Shown here piece by piece: positions 55,919 through 64,000 of a stretch of DNA of 64,000 nt. How positions within the stretch are numbered: position 1 is the first letter of the stretch; every line of letters begins with the position of its first letter. A program made the position numbers and the translations under genes. The notes below the pieces were generated by a model that was given only the letters and a program-made list of their open reading frames with translations, was not told where the DNA came from and searched no databases. The stretch comes from Beverwykella pulmonaria (Eukaryota > Ascomycota > Dothideomycetes > Pleosporales > Melanommataceae): NCBI GenBank assembly GCA_001599595.1, contig BCHH01000004.1, positions 1,381,997-1,445,996 on the forward strand, written 5' to 3'.

Positions 55919-57546
55919 TGTTTCTGACCCACAGAATTGTGGATATTTCTAAACCAAGAATGGTGATGGATGCGAATCTTGACTGAAATGTAGTCAAATA
56001 TTGCAAAAGGCTAAGAGCAACGTCCGGGCCAAACGTCACCCTGAAGTGGATACCAGAGTATACTATGTGCAGATGAAAAATTCTTAAAGAAGTTTCGGAC
56101 ATCTCACGCAGCGCGTCATCATTGATACTCTACGTGGAAGGAATTGACAATGAGGGGTGACGACATATCAACCAATGAGGTTGACATTTGAAGAGACTGA
56201 TTTGCCGGGTGCTACTACCGCGTTTGTCGCTTGTAAAAGTGCAGAAATTCGAAGGCCGTATATATCGCTATTTACTTCTTGGAGATGCTCTCAATACAAT
56301 CGGCTTGATCTGGTGAAGCCTTAATTCGCGGTATTCGATAATACAGAGCTGCTGGGTGAAAAGCGCAATATCTGTACCGTCTTCGCATGCTGGACAATTC
56401 ACTCTGAATGGTCCGTCTCCACAACGCCCTGATCAACAAGTCTGCAGTCGAGGACAAGAAAGGGCTGGTTTGGAATGAGACCATACTGTTTGAGAGCGAA
56501 GTCGCCAAGATAGAGTTTGCGCGCCAGAAGACATTTACCGCTTCCGCGGGTTTACAATATGGTGCTTCGTATAACAACTCGATAAGCACACCTTACATGA
56601 CCATGGACTACATCGACAGCAAATCTTATCCGTTTCCCTTCAACGAAGATCGTCGTGTTAAAGACAGCGACCTGGGGAGAATGCATGCGCAGCTAGCGAA
56701 CTTCGTCTAGCAACTCTCTCAGGTCCCCTTCAACCGCAGCTAGCAGCTTCGTTTTGCCCCTTGAGGAAGTGACCTTGAGATTGGTCTCATCATCGGTCGC
56801 AAGAACCGCATGCATGGTCCCTTCACCGAATCGAAGAAGTACTAGCTCGAGCGCTCTAAGGGCGATCTTCACTCAGAGCAAGCCCGATAGGAATCCACCG
56901 TGGACACGGCAGATGAGGCGAAGGATCGCGTTGAGTCTACAGAATTTCACGTTGAAGCCGCTGAATGTGTTGGCATCAATCTGTTCAACCGCTGGCCGTT
57001 CGTTCTGATTTCGCGCTTCCTCGACGCCATGTCACGGTAGCGAGGTAACGCTAAGGACTTGTAACAAGGTTATTGACAAGCATGCCAAACCTAGTCTAAT
57101 TGTTAGCAGGCTTACTAGAGATTGTTGTACACATCCTAAAGTTGTTTGCTGCCTATTACTAGAAGGACGAAACTTCTATCTCCCTATTATTTCTTCGACG
57201 AGGACTGAGAACTGTAATATCATACGGGTAGTAGATTGGGAGTGTCCGCAGACTGTGCGTATAGACTAGCGCTCGGAACTCCGCAGATCTGGTGACATCC
57301 TATTTGGGTAGTTTGAAGATTTGAACGTGCATGTCGAGAGTGAAAGGCTTCGTCACGTGCAATATAGGGACGACGCATTTCACAGTTTGTCTCTCAACAA
57401 TGAGAAGTAGCATATCTTATTCATCAGTCTTTCCACTGCGTAGACCTCTGCTTCTGCAATGTACTCACAGGCCATAATGCCGAGATAGCGCCGAAGCCAC
57501 TCCTCGTTCACACTTCCAACCTTTCGTTCACCCTAGAATCTCAACC
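55919..57546. other. Intergenic with a decayed kinase-like fragment
   Basis: About 1.6 kb. The only notable content is the fragment at 56408-56710, described separately. The right end holds the promoter of the phosphatase gene. Confidence 0.5.
56408..56710 (+). pseudogene. Aminoglycoside-phosphotransferase-like kinase remnant (tentative)
   Basis: A 100-codon frame contains ESEVAKIEF and SISTPYMTMDYIDSKSYPF, resembling the hinge region of fungal APH/choline-kinase-like proteins, where a PYMLMDYI-type strand follows the N-lobe. It then reads MHAQLANFV and stops; related amino acids continue past further stops. The catalytic HxD loop is not found. This is probably a broken gene of that kinase-like family; a chance frame is possible. 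Confidence 0.35.
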
Positions 57547-58242
57547 ATGAACGACAACATCACCGCAAATTCTGAACTCCCTCTCATCCACATCATTCGC
57601 CATGGCGAATCACTCCACAACATCGAGCACGGCTATCCCTACCGCGACCCACCCCTCACAGAAGCGGGCCAATCAGCCACGAAGAAAATCGCGATACCCG
57701 CCATCCCAGACTTCATCATCATTTCGCCGATGATGCGTGCTATCCAAACAGCTATGAATATCTTCCCCTTCCTCCGAGAGCCCGCCCCGTTTCCGGTGGA
57801 AATACAGATTTGGCCCGATCTCCGCGAGGCGCACGACGCTATCTGCAACATAGGCGTGTCGCGCCTCGACCTAGCTGCCAAGTTCCCACATCTCGACTTT
57901 TCGGCGTGCCCTAAGGAATGGGATCATGCGCCGACTACGAAGGAGGGCGCGACTGCACGGGCGGAGCACGTGCGGAGCAGACTTAAAGAGTTATCGGAGG
58001 CCTATAAGAATATTGTATTGATCACGCATCGGGGCTTCATTGCGTTCCTGGCTAAGGGAAGGAGGTTCGATGTGTGCGACGTGCGATCGTTTCGATTTGC
58101 GACGGATGAAGAGGCGACGGATGGGAATGTGAGGTGGGGATTCCACTGTGAGACGCTGGAGGCACAAGACTTTGGGCCGACAGTGTTGGTGCTGCATCCG
58201 GGAAGCGATGAGATACAGAGCATTCCAGATTTAGGCACGTAA
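57547..58242 (+). CDS. Histidine phosphatase (phosphoglycerate-mutase-like)
   Basis: Cytosolic member of histidine phosphatase branch 1, 231 residues, intronless. The catalytic RHGES is at 18-22, with His19 as the phospho-acceptor. SPMMRAIQTA at about 60-69 supplies the second Arg of the phosphate pocket. The acid/base Glu is likely in DLREAHD (about 92-98), and the second catalytic His is His161 in ITHRGF. All four pocket elements are present, so it should be active. Fungal relatives with this layout are commonly annotated as phosphoglycerate mutase family proteins, but most are small-molecule or sugar phosphatases; the glycolytic enzyme is larger and differs in sequence. Substrate unknown. 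Confidence 0.92.
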   Translation: MNDNITANSELPLIHIIRHGESLHNIEHGYPYRDPPLTEAGQSATKKIAIPAIPDFIIISPMMRAIQTAMNIFPFLREPAPFPVEIQIWPDLREAHDAICNIGVSRLDLAAKFPHLDFSACPKEWDHAPTTKEGATARAEHVRSRLKELSEAYKNIVLITHRGFIAFLAKGRRFDVCDVRSFRFATDEEATDGNVRWGFHCETLEAQDFGPTVLVLHPGSDEIQSIPDLGT

Positions 58243-59884
58243 AACGTTCGAAGAGTTTGAGTTAGACTGAGAGTGCCATCACAACGACGCGGTTGGGAAG
58301 GAAACTTGTGCTGTGGACAATAGCACTGCGTGGGCGTCTTTTGATCCTTTTGGCCTCACCCTAGAGTGGCTCTATCTACTAGCACACAGGCAAGGAAGTC
58401 TGTTTTCATCGTTCTCCTACTCGAGTATCGAATGGCCAGAAAGGAGTCTTGGAGGCCCTGCCGTTTTGTCCAGCTGAGATTCCTCCGCGACGGTTCACTG
58501 GTAAACCTCTGTATCGTTGCACCGCCTCTTAAGCCTCGCAACCTCACGATTCCACCCGCACTGCAGTGACCCTGCGAGACCACCTCGGGCAAGCCTCCGC
58601 CAACGCTTCAAAGTTTGATCTTTGAGGCAGACGGATTCAGAGCTTTTCATACCACCATCTCAGAGCTCCCGTTCTCGATTCAACTCGCACACCAACTTCT
58701 TCCTGAACGAGTTATTCGGCCGGGACAACTCTGAGAAGAGTTTGCCCACACCTTACAGCAGCCCGTTTGCCGTTCCCTAGATGTCCCCGGTGGAGATAGT
58801 TAGCGGTGATAGTGAAGTGAGCTGTCGCACCTTCCCGTTTGTCAACCATGGCACCAGATCTCGGTCCACTGCATCTCCTGCATCTTCCTCCTCTTTGTCG
58901 GTGACTCGACACGCCCGAAATTTCTCATTCCGCAGTCCCAACCTCAGATATTTAAACCCGCCCTCGCCCTATTTCCACCCTTGCCTCTTATCTCACCATC
59001 GCGTCTTGAATTACTTTGCTATTAAGCTACGATCATTACGCTGCTTCTTCTAACCTCCCCTCACATGCTGTTACTTCCCCGTCAAGTTTCTCTTGTCTCT
59101 ACCTGCCGCAATGTCCCTGTCCTTCTATGACTTGCTCTATGCTCCCGCCAGGCCCGAAGGCGGCACACAGACCTTCAAGGCGCATGGTCTTGTTGCTCTT
59201 GACGACTCTGTGCTTGCTCCTGTGCTGCTGTCGATAGAGTCGTTCACTAGTATGCCTTTCACTTGATGCCTTGTACCTCGGATGTTTCTAATGGAGATTG
59301 ATAGCTTCACACCGGGAGTGCACCCCAGAATCAAGTCTATTGGCACGCAGACCGACGGATTTGCCTCTCCCTAGGCGTCTCGTCCTGCTTCTTCTGCTTC
59401 ATCAAGCAGCAACACCTCGGCGTATCACCCTGACTCTCAGTCCTCGTCATGCAGCACACCCTTGGAGTTTCACCTCACTTCTCCAGATCAGTCAAGTAGC
59501 ATCCCTTCGGCGACTCGCCTTACATTCTCTGTGTTCATTACCAGCCTCTGGCCTTGGACTAGCCGTTTTTACTCTCGGGATCTCGTCTTGGACTTTCTCT
59601 TCTATCCTTGGCGTATCGTATTCCCCTGCGGCCTTTCTTCTTCTGAGTGTATAAATGCAACTTAATATCTTGCCTTGTATATGTTAACATTGCTTCTTAA
59701 TACCTGTATCCTGCATCATGAATTGCATTTGTGAACTTGTATTGGTGACGCATGATTCACAGTTGGCTATGTTTGTACGCTTCGTTCAGTGGCAATTTAT
59801 GGCCCTCCAGAGCGGAGGAGAAAATGAAGATTGGGTGGTTGCAGCTTCCGCTCTCAGGTTGATGATCCCTAGACTGTCACCAGC
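58243..59884. other. Intergenic with one possible small gene
   Basis: About 1.6 kb, with a CT-rich tract before a possible start at 59111. Apart from the tentative gene below nothing is recognised. Confidence 0.5.
59111..59374 (+). CDS. Tentative small two-exon gene
   Basis: ATG 59111 follows a long CT-rich leader typical of fungal promoters and opens MSLSFYDLLYAPARPEGGTQ. A second protein-like segment at 59305-59371 reads FTPGVHPRIKSIGTQTDGFA and stops at TAG 59372-59374. Joining them in frame needs a weak donor (GTTCAC at 59242); the better donor (GTATGC at 59250) shifts the frame. The same frame after the TAG continues as a Ser-rich sequence for about 45 codons. It may be a short gene, a pseudogene or a mis-modelled one. 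Confidence 0.3.
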
Positions 59885-60388
59885 TCAGCCATCCAAGGTC
59901 TCCCGTTCACCAACTCCCTCGCCTTTGACGTTCCAAACGTTATGATCCGTCCAGCCATCTAGTATATGTACGTTTCCGACCAAATCTTTTGAGTCCTGAG
60001 TGCGCTGACATTGGTCAACCCCTCGGACTGTGACACCACCGATTAATCTTTCCCAGGACGTAACACTAATGAAAATTGTTCCCGCATTGCGGGTATACAC
60101 TTGCCAAGGACCACTTAGAGAATCGGCAAGAGCGTTACCGCCGACTGAATCAACAGCGGAGAAATCACCTGGGAGATGGAGGAAGATATTAAGCGCCGCA
60201 AGATCTTGTTTAAGAAATGCCCGAGGAATTGTAAAGAAGAACTGCGAGATTTTCGCGAATACGTAAAAGAGAATGCAGGAAAGAAGGCATATTGCAAGGG
60301 CGGGCGTAGACGGTAGAGAGAGGAGTATGCATGGATCAGTGAAACGCGTTATAATGACTTGAAGGAGAGCAGATTCAATTCGATGCAT
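59885..60388 (-). CDS. Hypothetical small membrane protein
   Basis: An intronless frame of 167 residues from the ATG at 60388. Residues about 27-50 form one strong hydrophobic segment (ALAICLLSCILFYVFAKI), followed by a basic/aromatic patch. The remainder is soluble and includes WQVYTRNAGTIFISVTSWER. No family is recognised. Whether it is expressed is unclear; the even composition and the single clean transmembrane helix favour a real gene. Confidence 0.45.
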   Translation of the reverse strand: MHRIESALLQVIITRFTDPCILLSLPSTPALAICLLSCILFYVFAKISQFFFTIPRAFLKQDLAALNIFLHLPGDFSAVDSVGGNALADSLSGPWQVYTRNAGTIFISVTSWERLIGGVTVRGVDQCQRTQDSKDLVGNVHILDGWTDHNVWNVKGEGVGERETLDG

Positions 60389-60844
60389 TGCGCCATTGGA
60401 GTGAGAGAAATGAAGTTAATTCACTCTAAAATAGCAATCAAGAATCCATACTCATCTCTTCAACTTAGTGAAGTAATTAGAATCAAACTGAGACGACATT
60501 CAAAGCTGGTGGCTTTTGGGCATCTCGAATTTGTGCAGAGCAGATAGCTCACTGGTCACAAAGAACCAGAATGGATGATATATTGAGTCATCAGACTTTC
60601 AGAGTGGAGAGGGTATCTTTAAAACCGAAACACAACCATCGAGCACGCCGGCTCTCCCAAACGCCACATTACCGGGAGTATCCGACTCCAGCTCACCAAG
60701 ACCGACTCATTTCCAGAAACTCTGTTCCCAGCCGATATACTGATACAAATAATATACAAGCGCAAGATACCAAATATTGATACAAAACCTGAAAAAAGAA
60801 AAAAAAAACCGTCGCTCAGCGTTGCCTCGGACATCATCGCATCA

Positions 60845-62959
60845 TTAACCGTTCGCCATCCCCATCTCCGGTTTTGGTCCCCTCTCTTCAATCATCCTAC
60901 TCATCCAGGCCCTGCAGCTAGAGCAATTATACACCCTACTCGTCCCATTTCTCAACACCTTCTGCAGACACAACTCTCGATACTGGTGTCCACATTCCTC
61001 GAGCTTCTTCATCATCATCGCGTTGTGCGATTCGTGGCAGATGTTGCATTCCTGGTACATGGCTGCGATACGCTGACGTTCATCTTCTTCGCGGTTCTCG
61101 ACTGTGTTGAGGAAGCGAGAGAGAACGTTGGAGATGGAGCGGAGTGAGCGATGGTGCACGCGCGGTGTAGTGGGAGTGGGTAAAGTCGGAGTGGAGGGTG
61201 AGTGAGGCGCGGGAGTGGAGGGTGAGGGTGGGAATTGGAAGGGTGGGAGGCGAGATGGCATCTTCTTGGGTGGATTGTCTGATTGAGATGTTTGCGACAG
61301 TGAAGGGAATTGAAGAGGTGATGGGCGAGGCCTTGGTGTTGCTGGTTTTAAGGCCGTCGGCTCGTACGGAGACGGCGGTAGTGGCGGTGGAGTTGGTGAG
61401 GGAAGAGGGAATTGGAAGGAAGAGAGACGCGCCCGGGCTTTTCCAAGAGTATCTTCTTGGAACGGTGACGGCGATGGCTGCAGTGGCGAGTACAATGGCG
61501 TAGATGTTGTGGAACCCCAGCGACGCGGTGCGGGAGAAGATCCAGAGCCCCAGCGATCAGGGGAGGGAGACGGTGGGAGTGTGGGGTATTGGAAAGAAGA
61601 TAAGCGATTCCGTGTCTTTTGCAGGGGATCATCTTCGATTGGTGAGGGTAGAGGTGAGTGGAGTAGTGCTGGAGAAGGAAATGGCGAGGATCCTGTAGTG
61701 GTATAGCAATCCGAGGAGGGCGTCGCTGGTGTGGTGGGCGTGTGGGAACGGAATGAGGATAGACGAGCCCGCGCTTTCTTGAGAACGTCTTCTTCGATTG
61801 GCATCTGTAACGGTGAAGGGAGATGCGAAGACATCGGGGGAGTCCAGCGCGCTGAATCGGGACCCGTTGGCTCAATGATGACTTCTGGTTCTTTTGGAGG
61901 GGGGGATGGGGAGGGTATGGGCGAGGGCACCTGTGTAGATGCGGTGGATGGCCAGCGGTCCAGCTTGGAAGACACTGGGCTGGCAAGGGTCTCGTCTTCA
62001 ATAGGTGGAGGGGTTGGTGAGGGTAGCGGCAAAGGTGTTTGTTCGGGAGGGGATGAGACGGGAGGTACTGGGACGGGAGACGCTGGAACGGGAGATGCCA
62101 GGGCGGGAGGCAGTGGGGCTGGGGAGGGAGACTTTTGGACGGGAGATGCTGGTGTGGCTGGTGTTGAACTAATTTCGGGTTTTGGGGGTTGCGCCTTGGT
62201 GTGGTCGACAGAGGCAGCGAGGTTCGAAATGCGAGGCTTTCGCTTGGGCTTCAGCGTCGGCTTTGGTGGCTCTGGCTCCGGCTTCGGTCTAGAGAATGGT
62301 TTTGGATTTGGCCTGGGTTCGGAAAGCTGCCTCCTATGCAACGGTGTGCGTGTTCGCGTCGGCGTTGGTGTGTCCCTCACTCTCCTTGTCGGTGGAGGCT
62401 CTACCTTCTTTACAGGTGGTATGTATGGGACACTCAGTCTCTTTGCCCTATTCACCTCGGTGTTCCTCGCAACCGGGACTGCAGCATCACTCATCCTCCT
62501 CGTTTGCACTACCGGTGTCGGTGTTGCCCTCCCTGTCTTCTTCCTTTCGAACTTCTTCGCCACAGGCGTCTGAGTGCGCGTCACTACCTCCATCCTGTGC
62601 ACACCGGGCACCTCAATATGGCTCTTTCCGTCCTTGAAGTGCTTCACGCAATACTTTCTCCCCGTTTCCTCATCCACATGCTCGCTGAGCTCGGGACACC
62701 TGATGCCCTGGTAATCAGAAAATGCTTGGCACCGCTGCTGGGCGTCACGGTCGTGGATCAGGCAGTACCAAACGGCGAACAGCGGGTCGAACATCTCCCC
62801 ATTGCGCGGGCACTTGTAGTTCTGGTTCTTAGGCATCTTGAACTCGCAGCGATGGACCAGGATGTGCGATAGCGCCAGTTTGGGCCGGTCGTCCATGCGT
62901 GAGCCTGGCCGCGAGCCTATTGAGGCCACGCTGCTCGCCCGGCGGTGATGCGATGACAT
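60845..62959 (-). CDS. Proline-rich protein with duplicated C3H modules and a degenerate RING finger
   Basis: Intronless, 704 residues. The N-terminal part holds two similar Cys/His modules: Cys38-x11-Cys50-x15-Cys66-x2-His69 and Cys77-x10-Cys88-x15-Cys104-x2-His107, a C3H-C3H arrangement like the putative DNA-binding zf-C3Hc3H pattern. The middle (about 180-620) is Pro/Ser-rich and disordered. Within it the unit EDxLxKARxRLSSFQ recurs at about 389-403, 442-456 and 502-516, with a weaker copy at 561-575. The C-terminus (637-690) is RING-like: Cys638, Cys641, Cys656, His658, Cys664, Cys679 and Cys682. One ligand is missing: the usual CGHxYCxxC reads CGHQYRELC, with Arg661 in place of Cys. It may be a scaffold or an inactive or atypical E3 ligase. 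No named homologue recognised. Confidence 0.88.
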   Translation of the reverse strand: MSSHHRRASSVASIGSRPGSRMDDRPKLALSHILVHRCEFKMPKNQNYKCPRNGEMFDPLFAVWYCLIHDRDAQQRCQAFSDYQGIRCPELSEHVDEETGRKYCVKHFKDGKSHIEVPGVHRMEVVTRTQTPVAKKFERKKTGRATPTPVVQTRRMSDAAVPVARNTEVNRAKRLSVPYIPPVKKVEPPPTRRVRDTPTPTRTRTPLHRRQLSEPRPNPKPFSRPKPEPEPPKPTLKPKRKPRISNLAASVDHTKAQPPKPEISSTPATPASPVQKSPSPAPLPPALASPVPASPVPVPPVSSPPEQTPLPLPSPTPPPIEDETLASPVSSKLDRWPSTASTQVPSPIPSPSPPPKEPEVIIEPTGPDSARWTPPMSSHLPSPLQMPIEEDVLKKARARLSSFRSHTPTTPATPSSDCYTTTGSSPFPSPALLHSPLPSPIEDDPLQKTRNRLSSFQYPTLPPSPSPDRWGSGSSPAPRRWGSTTSTPLYSPLQPSPSPFQEDTLGKARARLSSFQFPLPSPTPPPLPPSPYEPTALKPATPRPRPSPLQFPSLSQTSQSDNPPKKMPSRLPPFQFPPSPSTPAPHSPSTPTLPTPTTPRVHHRSLRSISNVLSRFLNTVENREEDERQRIAAMYQECNICHESHNAMMMKKLEECGHQYRELCLQKVLRNGTSRVYNCSSCRAWMSRMIEERGPKPEMGMANG

Positions 62960-63764
62960 GGCGGTCGGAACAGCAGGCAGCTGGGTCGTCTAGCGATGGT
63001 GATGCATGTTATCCCGGGGTGCGCGGGGCGCGACGCGTTGATGTGCGATGGATGCGCAAACCGCCGAGCGGATGCGCGCAAGACATTGGAAGCGTGGAAG
63101 CGTTGTTGTTGAGGTTTTTTTGTTGTTTGCGCCCGCGCCGCGCCGTTGTTTGGCATGTGTGACCGTGTGCCACACACTTCGGGAGATTGCGGGTAGCGCG
63201 GATGTCTCAGCACGGGTGCGCAAGTCTTGTCACGAAGTAGCGGTGCAGCCTTAAACGCCAACAACCAACACGGATGCGAACTCACCCCTGGAATGCCTTG
63301 ATATGTTAAATTATCAGCGTTGCGTCAAGACAAACAAAGACCCGGTAGAATATTAAGATGCCTTGCTTCTTATCTCATCTCGTAGCATACGTCGTGTCCA
63401 GCCTTACATACCTAAATGGCTAGGCCTGCAAGTATCTCATTGCCCTTTGTTCTTCCGGGAAGTGCATGAGAGGAAGCGCATGAGTCAGGGCAATGCGAGA
63501 GAAGCCAATAAACAAACACATAGTCTATCACGAGAATAAACATAGCCATCTGTGAACATGAGGAGATTATTCCATCAAATATCAATATAAAATCCACATT
63601 AACACTCTAAAACTCCTCATAGCCATGCACACCTAATCCTCCCAAAAATACCCTAATAAATACACAAAGCCAATGCAACAAAGTCAATGTCTGAAAATGC
63701 ATGAAGAAAGTCCACCAAACCATATCCCCATATCATACACTCATCTACTCAATATCTTTCTACT
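62960..63764. other. Intergenic
   Basis: About 800 bp between the proline-rich gene's start and the frame at the window edge. GC-rich near 63000-63200, AT-rich after. Nothing else seen. Confidence 0.5.
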
Positions 63765-63998
63765 CTACTTCCTGAACCGATACGAATTTCCCGGCGCAGG
63801 CGTCGTCCCCGCAACTGGCGGTGCCAACGGATCGACTTTCTCAGGCTTCGGTGGCGGAGCCGGGACACTGGGCTTCGGGATATCCACATGGGATGGCTTG
63901 GGTGGGGGAGGGGGAGGGGAAGGAGGGGTGGGCTTAACAGGTGGTGCAGGTGCTGCTGGAGGCGCGCTCGACACCATAGTCATCATCGTAGACATAGG
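63765..63998 (-). CDS. C-terminal part or short form of a proline-rich protein at window edge
   Basis: A frame ending with a stop at 63765-63767 and open to the window edge. An in-frame ATG at 63995 may be the start or an internal Met. The visible 76 residues are dominated by Pro with Ala, Lys and Val (KPTPPSPPPPPPKPSHVDIP) and end NSYRFRK. Such tails occur in actin-associated and cell-wall proteins. Family cannot be told from this piece. Confidence 0.45.
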   Translation of the reverse strand, partial: PMSTMMTMVSSAPPAAPAPPVKPTPPSPPPPPPKPSHVDIPKPSVPAPPPKPEKVDPLAPPVAGTTPAPGNSYRFRK

Positions 63999-64000
63999 TG

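Noticed and set aside
61731..62573. 280-codon Gly-rich plus-strand frame
   Set aside because: It is the antisense of the Pro/Ser-rich region of the 60845-62959 gene; Pro-rich codons read backwards give Gly-rich frames.
1..64000. CRISPR array, rRNA operon, tRNA cluster or prokaryotic operon structure
   Set aside because: No spaced direct repeats of array type and no rRNA or convincing tRNA signature; intron-bearing single genes show this is fungal nuclear DNA.

Overview
The window looks like nuclear DNA of a filamentous ascomycete (Pezizomycotina). The genes carry short spliceosomal introns, mostly 44-120 bp, with GT..AG ends and CTAAC/CTGAC-like branch sites. The gene families point the same way: Zn2Cys6 regulators, a quinate-type MFS permease, microsomal P450s, a DUF8021 secreted protein and a rhodopsin-domain 7TM protein. 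A transposon relic shows RIP-like CpA to TpA decay. I could not settle the class or species.

Region 1 (1-19.2 kb) reads as a catabolic or secondary-metabolic gene cluster. In order: NADPH-cytochrome P450 reductase (-, cut by the window edge), a divergent P450 (+), an ARCA-like Zn2Cys6 regulator (-), a Gfo/Idh/MocA dehydrogenase (+), a second Zn2Cys6 regulator (+), a DapA-family aldolase/lyase (-), a quinate-type permease (+), a peroxisomal (SKL-ending) acyl/aryl-CoA ligase (-) and a second P450 (-). The content suggests uptake of a plant-derived acid or phenolic, oxidation at the ER with a local reductase, CoA activation in peroxisomes and retro-aldol or dehydrogenase steps, under two local regulators. 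That is inference. A third Zn2Cys6 regulator lies at 24.2-26.7 kb after about 5 kb without recognisable genes.

Region 2 (about 27.6-42 kb) is gene-poor and transposon-rich. It holds a complete but internally deleted Fot/pogo-type element with terminal inverted repeats and TA target duplication (28526-29644), a helix-turn-helix transposase scrap, two possible LTR relics, a Tc1/mariner transposase tail, a repeat-rich Ala/Pro/Lys reading frame and a small gene fragment near 36.4 kb.

Region 3 (42-64 kb) is more ordinary. It holds an unknown Ser/Pro/His-rich protein (42021-44003, -), a rhodopsin-domain 7TM protein (47571-49391, -), an intronless three-repeat gelsolin-like protein (50980-52185, +), a secreted DUF8021 protein (55127-55918, +), a kinase-like scrap, a histidine phosphatase (57547-58242, +), a small membrane protein (59885-60388, -), a proline-rich protein with duplicated Cys/His modules and a degenerate RING (60845-62959, -), and the end of a proline-rich frame at the window edge.

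All exon boundaries were read by eye from splice signals, frame continuity and family motifs. No transcript or database evidence was available.
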